NCBI GenBank assembly: GCA_903838675.1
Contig: CAILZI010000119.1
Location: forward strand, 1-56,964
Source: an uncultured Verrucomicrobiota bacterium
GTDB taxonomy: Bacteria; Verrucomicrobiota; Verrucomicrobiia; Verrucomicrobiales; Verrucomicrobiaceae
Direction: 5' to 3'
DNA length: 56,964 nucleotides
Under the pieces are notes generated by a model. That model was not told the origin of the DNA. It made no database searches and saw nothing but the letters and a program-made list of their open reading frames with translations. The position numbers and the translations under genes were made by a program. Positions 52,237 through 56,964 of this stretch are shown here, in pieces; the stretch's first letter is position 1; the number at the start of each line of letters is the position of its first letter.

Positions 52237-53724
52237 ATGACGCGTTTAGGCCCGATCATGATTTGTCGCGCTGCTGCCCTCGGGGTGCTGTTTTTGCTTT
52301 CCACCCCGCTGCTGCAGGCCGCGGCGCGCACCAATGTCTTATTTATCATGGCGGATGATCTGCGGCCGGAGCTGGGCTGCTACGGCTCGGTGGCGGTCAC
52401 GCCCCACCTGGATGCTCTGGCCAGGCGGGGCATGGTTTTTCGGAAAGCCTACTGCCAGCAGGCGGTCTGCAATCCCTCCCGCTCCTCCATGCTAACCGGG
52501 CTGCGTCCGGACACTTTGGGACTGTACGTCAATGGAACGCATTTTCGTGAGCTGAAGCCGGCTGCGACCACGCTGCCGGAATGGATGAAGGAGCATGGCT
52601 ACACCACCCGCTGCGTGGGTAAGATCTTCCACAACTGGCATACGAAGGTGCATGGCGACCCGCGCTCCTGGAGCGCGCCGGAATTTCTGCACTATGCGAA
52701 CCATGGCGATGATGTGCCCCAGGTCAGCGGACCGCTGCCGCCGAACCTGAGCACCCTCTCCAGCAACCTGCACACGTATGGCAAGGAGCCGCTCTGCGAG
52801 TGCCGCGAGGTGCCGGACGAGGCCTACTTTGATGGACGGGTGGCCGCCGAGGCCGTGCGTGTGCTGGGAGAGATCAAAGACCAGCCGTTCTTTCTGGCCG
52901 TCGGTTTTTGGAAGCCGCATGCCCCGTTCAACGCGCCCAAAAAATACTGGGATATGTACCAGCGAGACCGGCTGCCACCGCTCAATCCCGCACGGCCTGC
53001 AGCCGCTCCAGAAATCGCCTTCCACCAGAGCACGGAGATTCTTGGCCCGGTGGAGAGCCAGAAGCAGCCCACCCCGGAGCAGGCGGCAGAGATGCGGCAT
53101 GGCTATTTCGCCTGCATCAGCTACCTGGACGCCCAGCTGGGGAAGGTGACCGCAGCGCTGGAAAAGCAGGGTTTGCTGGACTCCACCCTCATCGTGTTCT
53201 GGGGAGACCACGGCTACCACATCGGCGAGCACAGCCTGTGGGCCAAGACATCGAATTTTGAGCTCGATGCGCACGTGCCTCTCATCATTGTGCCACCGCA
53301 GTCCAGGAATGCCGGGGCCAGCACGGATGCCCTGGTGGAAATGGTGGATCTTTTTCCCACCATCACCGCCTTGTGCGCTGTCCCCGACGCACCCGGTCTT
53401 GATGGGGTCAGCCTTGTGCCCTTGCTGAAGAATCCGCAGGCCACAATCAAAGACGCCGCCTACACGCAGTTTCCGCGGCCAGCCTACCCGGACCGCACCC
53501 CGCGTGGCAGACCGGATGTGATGGGGGTGAGTGTGCGCACCCCGACGCTGCGCTACACCGAATGGCGGGACTTTGACACGGGCAGCGTGATGGCGAGCGA
53601 GCTGTACGACCACACCCGGGATGAGGCGGAAATGAATAATGTGATCGCCAGCCCGGCGGATCCCGCGGCACTCGAGCAGGCGCGGAAGCTTCTGAGCCGT
53701 CAGTTTCCGCCTGGAAAGCCATGA
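52237..53724 (+). CDS. Sulfatase, iduronate-2-sulfatase-like
   Basis: The 495-residue protein has a signal peptide (ALGVLFLLSTPLLQAA) and should act outside the cytoplasm. The sulfatase active site is clear: CNPSRSSMLTG with Cys78, which must be turned into formylglycine by a separate maturase. FIMADDLRP carries the metal-binding Asp pair. FWKPHAPFNAPKKYW and FWGDHGYHIGEHSLW are typical of iduronate-2-sulfatase-type enzymes, which remove sulfate from polysaccharides. A formylglycine-generating enzyme is not in the window. The ATG at 52237 starts the signal directly. It fits with the SGNH/beta-helix protein as part of a polysaccharide-degrading lifestyle. Confidence 0.93.
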   Translation: MTRLGPIMICRAAALGVLFLLSTPLLQAAARTNVLFIMADDLRPELGCYGSVAVTPHLDALARRGMVFRKAYCQQAVCNPSRSSMLTGLRPDTLGLYVNGTHFRELKPAATTLPEWMKEHGYTTRCVGKIFHNWHTKVHGDPRSWSAPEFLHYANHGDDVPQVSGPLPPNLSTLSSNLHTYGKEPLCECREVPDEAYFDGRVAAEAVRVLGEIKDQPFFLAVGFWKPHAPFNAPKKYWDMYQRDRLPPLNPARPAAAPEIAFHQSTEILGPVESQKQPTPEQAAEMRHGYFACISYLDAQLGKVTAALEKQGLLDSTLIVFWGDHGYHIGEHSLWAKTSNFELDAHVPLIIVPPQSRNAGASTDALVEMVDLFPTITALCAVPDAPGLDGVSLVPLLKNPQATIKDAAYTQFPRPAYPDRTPRGRPDVMGVSVRTPTLRYTEWRDFDTGSVMASELYDHTRDEAEMNNVIASPADPAALEQARKLLSRQFPPGKP

Positions 53725-53803
53725 ACAGGCAAAAAGACCATGAAAAAGCGCAACTTAATGGTTGCCAAAGACGCCCAAATTTTGTTAATCATCATTAAGC
53801 CAC

Positions 53804-54223
53804 ATGAAAAATCGTTTTCTATTCCTAGCCATCACCCTCTGCGCCCTCTCCAGCATCGCTTATGGTGACATTCAGTCTCCTCCCGGGCACCACTTTACTT
53901 GGAGCCGGAAACTCAGCCGCGGCATTGGCAATGTTTTGTTTGGTTTTTTTGAATACCCGGCTGTCTGGCGCAAGACTAACGAGTCTGATGGCTCCATCGC
54001 CGCTGCTTCCGATTTGCTCGTTGAAGGAACCAAGCGCACTTTGGTGAGAGCTGGCTACGGTCTCTATGAGATTGCCACCTTCCCAATCCCAAGCTGGAAG
54101 AACACCTATCGCCCACCGTATCATCACAAGGAGAATGTCGACACCTGGTGGGGCTACACTGAGTTCGCCCCAGAAGTTGGCTTCCGGTCCGAGATTCCAT
54201 ATTCGCGTTCCCAAGGCTGGTAA
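53804..54223 (+). CDS. TIGR04073-like exosortase-associated protein
   Basis: The 139-residue product begins with a signal peptide (FLFLAITLCALSSIAYG), then has RKLSRGIGNVLFGFFEYP near 35 and a helical block (LLVEGTKRTLVRAGYGLYEIATFPIP). This pattern (signal peptide, R(K)xxRGxxNxxxG..E.P, then GxxRT..RxGxGxYE) resembles TIGR04073, a family reported with exosortase systems. A PEP-CTERM substrate is at 13985. Its function is not known. The gene is followed by a strong terminator hairpin, so it is likely monocistronic. Assignment is from memory of the pattern. Confidence 0.7.
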   Translation: MKNRFLFLAITLCALSSIAYGDIQSPPGHHFTWSRKLSRGIGNVLFGFFEYPAVWRKTNESDGSIAAASDLLVEGTKRTLVRAGYGLYEIATFPIPSWKNTYRPPYHHKENVDTWWGYTEFAPEVGFRSEIPYSRSQGW

Positions 54224-54244
54224 TTGCCAGCAGGCGAGTTTTTC

Positions 54245-54280
54245 AAGGCACAGACTGCAATCAGTCTGTGCCTTTTGTTT
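54245..54280 (+). terminator. Factor-independent terminator after the TIGR04073-like gene
   Basis: AAGGCACAGACTG and CAGTCTGTGCCTT form a perfect 13-base stem with the loop CAAT, followed by TTTTGTTT. It sits 21 bases after the stop of the secreted protein gene and 42 bases before the start of gatC. Confidence 0.9.
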
Positions 54281-54321
54281 GCAAAGCATCTTTCCCGCTG
54301 GCAAGAAAGGACTGTTTCCTC

Positions 54322-54612
54322 ATGCCTGAAGCTCATAAGATCGACATTAAACATGTGGCCAAACTGGCCCGCCTTTCGCTCACCGACGAAGAGGCCAAAC
54401 ACTATGCAAACCAGCTGGACGGCATTTTGACCTATATCGACACCCTGACGCGGTACGATCTGGATGGAGTGGCACCGACGGCCCATGCCATGCCCGTCTA
54501 TGATGTGCTGCGTGCGGATGAACCCCGCCCGGGCCTCACCCAGGATCAGGCATTGTCCAATGCGCCGAAACGTATCGCCGACCAGATCCAGATCCCCCAG
54601 GTGATCGAGTAA
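54322..54612 (+). CDS. gatC: Asp/Glu-tRNA amidotransferase subunit C
   Basis: GatC is the small subunit that stabilises the GatCAB amidotransferase. The 96-residue protein has the family's N-terminal helix VAKLARLSLTDEEAKHYANQL and the region VAPTAHAMP, then LRADEPRPGLT, an AlaPro-rich stretch and a helix at the C-terminus. The start 54322 has AAGAAAGG upstream (spacing about 12). It lies 42 bases past the terminator and is followed after 42 bases by gatA. Confidence 0.93.
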   Translation: MPEAHKIDIKHVAKLARLSLTDEEAKHYANQLDGILTYIDTLTRYDLDGVAPTAHAMPVYDVLRADEPRPGLTQDQALSNAPKRIADQIQIPQVIE

Positions 54613-54654
54613 CCGTTCAACCTCCGCCTCTGCTTCCCGCTCTCTCTTTTTCCT

Positions 54655-56076
54655 ATGCTCGCCTCCTCCACCATCGCAGCCTTGCGCAAAGGCATCACTG
54701 CGGGTGAAATCACGCCACGTGACATCGTTTTGGATGTCGCCAAGTCCATCGAAGCAGGAAATGCGGAGATCGGAGCTTATTTGTCCTGGGACGTCGAAGC
54801 CGCGCTCGCAGAGGCGGATCGAGCGGACATCACGAAGCCGCTGGGAGGCATTCCCATCGCGGTGAAGGACAACATGAACGTGATCGGACAGCCCTGCACC
54901 TGCGGCTCCCGCATCCTGGCAGAAAACTACACGGCTCCCTACGATGCAGGCGCCATCCAGCAGCTGCGTGCTGGCGGTGCCATCCCCTTTGGCCGCCTGA
55001 ACATGGATGAATTTGCCATGGGCTCCAGCACGGAGAACTCCGCCCTCGGCGTGACGCGCAACCCGCGCGATCTTTCGCGTGTGCCGGGCGGCTCCAGCGG
55101 CGGCAGTGCGGCGGCGGTGGCGGGGGATCTCGCCATTGCAGCCCTGGGTTCAGACACCGGTGGCTCCATCCGCCAGCCGGCGGCGCTGTGCGGCTGCGTG
55201 GGCATCAAGCCCACCTATGGCCGTGTTTCCCGCTACGGACTCGTGGCCTTTGCCTCATCGCTCGACCAGATCGGTCCGGTCACCAAGACGGTGGAGGATG
55301 CCGCGCTTTTGCTGAACCATCTTTGTGGCCATGACGCCCATGACTCCACCTCGCTGAAAGTCGAGGTTCCCGACTTCACCGCAGCCATCGGGCGTGACAT
55401 CAAGGGCCTGCGCATCGGCCTGCCGAAAGAGTATTACATCGACGGCATCCATGCCGGGGTTTCGGCCAGTGTGCAGGCGGCGATCCGCCAGTTGGAGTCT
55501 CTGGGTGCCATCATTGAAGAAATCAGCCTCCCGCACACGGAACTCGGTGTGGCGACGTACTATGTGCTCGCTCCTGCAGAGGCATCGGCCAACCTCGCCC
55601 GCTTTGATGGTGTGCGCTATGGCCACCGCAGCAGCATCGCTGGAAATTTGATGGAGCAGTACACGTTTTCGCGGTCGGAAGGCTTCGGCCCCGAAGTGAA
55701 GCGGCGCATTCTGCTGGGCACCTACATGCTCAGTTCCGGCTACTACGATGCGTACTACATCCGTGCGCAGAAGGCGCGCACGCTCATCCGCAATGACTTC
55801 ACGGAGGCCTTCAAAAAGGTGGACGTGATCCTTTCCCCCACCAGCCCAACGCCTGCGCACAAGCTGGGCGAACTCAAAGACAACCCGCTGGCGGCCTACC
55901 TGGAAGACGTGTTCACCATTCCCGTCAATCTGGCGGGGCTCCCCGGCATCAGCCTGCCATGCGGCGCTGTAGAAGTGGAAGGCAAGGCGCTTCCGGTGGG
56001 TCTGCAAATCGTGGGCAAAGCGCTGGATGAAGCCACCGTGCTGCGTGTGGCGCATGCGTATGAGCAGTCACGCTGA
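54655..56076 (+). CDS. gatA: Asp/Glu-tRNA amidotransferase subunit A
   Basis: GatA is the amidase that produces ammonia for conversion of Glu-tRNAGln and/or Asp-tRNAAsn to the amidated forms. The 473-residue length is normal. The Ser-cis-Ser-Lys triad is readable: Lys71 in AVKDNMNV, Ser147 in GGSSGGS, and Ser171 in TGGSIRQPA. It is downstream of gatC. gatB does not follow; the next feature is tRNA-Arg, so gatB must be elsewhere. The start 54655 is the first ATG after the gatC stop and gives the family's start LASSTIAALRKG. Confidence 0.95.
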   Translation: MLASSTIAALRKGITAGEITPRDIVLDVAKSIEAGNAEIGAYLSWDVEAALAEADRADITKPLGGIPIAVKDNMNVIGQPCTCGSRILAENYTAPYDAGAIQQLRAGGAIPFGRLNMDEFAMGSSTENSALGVTRNPRDLSRVPGGSSGGSAAAVAGDLAIAALGSDTGGSIRQPAALCGCVGIKPTYGRVSRYGLVAFASSLDQIGPVTKTVEDAALLLNHLCGHDAHDSTSLKVEVPDFTAAIGRDIKGLRIGLPKEYYIDGIHAGVSASVQAAIRQLESLGAIIEEISLPHTELGVATYYVLAPAEASANLARFDGVRYGHRSSIAGNLMEQYTFSRSEGFGPEVKRRILLGTYMLSSGYYDAYYIRAQKARTLIRNDFTEAFKKVDVILSPTSPTPAHKLGELKDNPLAAYLEDVFTIPVNLAGLPGISLPCGAVEVEGKALPVGLQIVGKALDEATVLRVAHAYEQSR

Positions 56077-56114
56077 GGCACTGGCACAAAGTGAATAAAA
56101 ACTGTCTGCAGAGT

Positions 56115-56142
56115 TTGACAAAAGAACTCATTGGTCTATTCT
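56115..56142 (+). promoter_or_regulatory. Putative sigma70-like promoter of tRNA-Arg
   Basis: TTGACA and TATTCT are separated by 16 bases. The tRNA 5' end begins 44 bases beyond the -10. It is the best promoter match seen in this section. Confidence 0.6.
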
Positions 56143-56185
56143 CGTTGCCCGCTGTTTCAAACACAACGGCTTAGAAAATTTCAAC

Positions 56186-56262
56186 GCACCCGTAGCTCAA
56201 CGGATTAGAGCATCTGACTACGGATCAGAAGGTTTCAGGTTCGAATCCTGACGGGTGCGCCA
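56186..56262 (+). tRNA. tRNA-Arg (anticodon ACG)
   Basis: The cloverleaf has acceptor GCACCCG pairing with CGGGTGC, a D arm GCTC/GAGC, and anticodon stem TCTGA/TCAGA around CTACGGA. This gives ACG, which reads CGU/CGC/CGA after adenosine-to-inosine editing. The T arm is TCAGG-TTCGAAT-CCTGA, and the encoded end is CCA. Confidence 0.95.
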
Positions 56263-56441
56263 CTCATTATCAATGAGTTATATCGGTGCTCTGGTTGGCG
56301 CGTTATTCCCTCGTGTGCACTTCTCAGGGGCCGCATGACGGCTTGACCTCCTCCCATGCTGATCCCCGCAATTCTCCCTCTTTTCGAGTTATAAGAACTT
56401 GAGAGGTCGGGATTAACCTTGGCCATTTTCATCTGCCCATC

Positions 56442-56654
56442 ATGCCCCGGCGAACCCATTATTCGCCCTGCATCAACCGTGTTATCGTCTGCGCGTTGTA
56501 TCATGAAGGCCGGCGACTCCGCCGTCCCATGACACGACTGGTCAACGATTTGCTCACCTCATCCCTGCAACACACGCAGGGTTGGAGCATCGCTGCCACG
56601 CAGATGAGCGTCCCGGTTCAGGGCCGCATTCAGGAGGCTGGCAACACTTGCTAG
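56442..56654 (+). CDS. Small hypothetical protein (70 aa), first of a small pair
   Basis: The product MPRRTHYSPCINRVIVCALYHE and the following RRLRRPMTRLVNDLLTSSLQ has a strand-helix-helix pattern similar to ribbon-helix-helix proteins. The segment PMTRLVNDLLTSSL is where the second helix would be. I recall similar small proteins in related genomes but no function. It is followed by a terminator hairpin (56688-56725) and then a second small gene (56793) that is cut off by an insertion. The start ATG 56442 is not preceded by a good ribosome binding site. Confidence 0.5.
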   Translation: MPRRTHYSPCINRVIVCALYHEGRRLRRPMTRLVNDLLTSSLQHTQGWSIAATQMSVPVQGRIQEAGNTC

Positions 56655-56687
56655 CCGCACCACGTCGTTACAGCATCCCACTTCAGC

Positions 56688-56725
56688 CACCCGGTTCTCT
56701 CGCAAGAGGGGCCGGGTGTTTTGTT
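56688..56725 (+). terminator. Factor-independent terminator
   Basis: CACCCGGTTCTCT and AGAGGGGCCGGGTG pair around CGCA with one bulge, followed by TTTTGTT. It follows the small gene at 56442-56654 by 34 bases. Confidence 0.75.
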
Positions 56726-56792
56726 GTCGGGCCATGTGGCGGCTTCCTCATCCACCCAAGCACATCCACCCCACATCAGGAGACACACCACC

Positions 56793-56849
56793 ATGGCCAT
56801 AAAACTCAGCGCCAACTACAGCAAAAAACTCGGCTTGCCCCAATTATAA
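56793..56849 (+). pseudogene. Small gene interrupted after codon 17
   Basis: A gene starts at 56793 with an AGGAG site about 9 bases upstream. It reads MAIKLSANYSKKLGLPQ and then stops after one more codon, at the place where the repeats of an insertion-sequence end begin. I recall small proteins with the start MAxKLSANxSKK from related bacteria that run on for some 60 residues or more. The stop here looks created by the insertion at about 56843. Function is unknown. Confidence 0.55.
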
Positions 56850-56964
56850 AACGCGGATCAAAAGTGCAGCGGATCGCGGATCAAAAGTGAGTCACCTCTG
56901 AGCGATTGAACAGGTGCTGGGCGTGTTCGTCAAGGCTGTGATGAGCTTCGTGCCTGCCTCGATC
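56843..56964 (-). mobile_element. End of a probable IS21-type insertion sequence
   Basis: Two direct 14-base copies of GCGGATCAAAAGTG (56853-56866 and 56876-56889) lie just inside the junction. Multiple repeated ends of this kind are typical of IS21-family elements. On the minus strand a frame continuing from beyond the window ends inside the repeat region (reading ...LFNRSEVTHF and stop at 56879), as transposition genes in these elements may do. The element's main body is outside the window, so family and gene are tentative. Confidence 0.5.

Overview
The window looks like a chromosomal stretch from a member of the Verrucomicrobiota, most likely a Prosthecobacter/Verrucomicrobiaceae-type bacterium. 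This is inferred from gene content: a PEP-CTERM secreted protein, a TIGR04073-type exosortase-associated protein, an iduronate-2-sulfatase-like enzyme, DUF5362 and DUF5808 membrane proteins, a truncated integrase with a typical short N-terminal domain, and many TPR proteins. Coding is dense on both strands. Three tRNA genes are present (Ala-CGC, Thr-CGT, Arg-ACG). No rRNA and no CRISPR array were seen.

Left part (1-6.1 kb). After about 500 bases without a recognisable gene come a small ribbon-helix-helix-like protein and a tRNA-Ala gene. A degenerate copy of the 5' half of that tRNA lies 2.96 kb away, and the stump of a tyrosine recombinase sits directly beside the intact tRNA. The interval also holds a lipoprotein and a sterol-desaturase-like hydroxylase, so it reads as the decayed remains of an integrated element. 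A squalene/phytoene synthase and hemW then diverge from each other.

6.1-16.3 kb. Two small membrane proteins precede a tight six-gene plus-strand operon: RDD, SpoIIM-like, DUF4129, DUF4350, MoxR ATPase and DUF58. A convergent gene encodes a long secreted passenger-like protein with a C-terminal PEP-CTERM signal.

16.7-34.9 kb. A 1184-residue SGNH hydrolase with two pectate-lyase-3-like beta-helix motifs is followed by an aminotransferase/methyltransferase/GT2 operon, a NarL-type two-component pair, and a TMTC-like membrane glycosyltransferase with TPRs. Next come a 1689-residue TPR protein with an embedded C39-like cysteine peptidase domain and a C-terminal membrane anchor, a membrane-anchored alpha/beta hydrolase, and a second histidine kinase of the same length and architecture as the first. 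My best functional reading is that the sugar genes make a modified polyprenyl-phosphate sugar and the TMTC-like protein transfers it outside the membrane.

35-51.7 kb. Here lie purL, a toxin-antitoxin-like pair, a Tm-1-like protein, a lysine/aspartate-tailed secreted protein with a clear terminator, and a LURP-one-like protein. A second MoxR-DUF58-vWA-vWA operon follows on the minus strand. Upstream of it are ispF and an unusual histone-H1-like tail fused to a PHP phosphatase.

51.7-57 kb. This part holds tRNA-Thr, a sulfatase, the TIGR04073-type protein with a perfect terminator hairpin, gatC-gatA without gatB, and tRNA-Arg. It ends in a small gene pair whose second member is cut off by what looks like the end of an IS21-type insertion sequence running out of the window.
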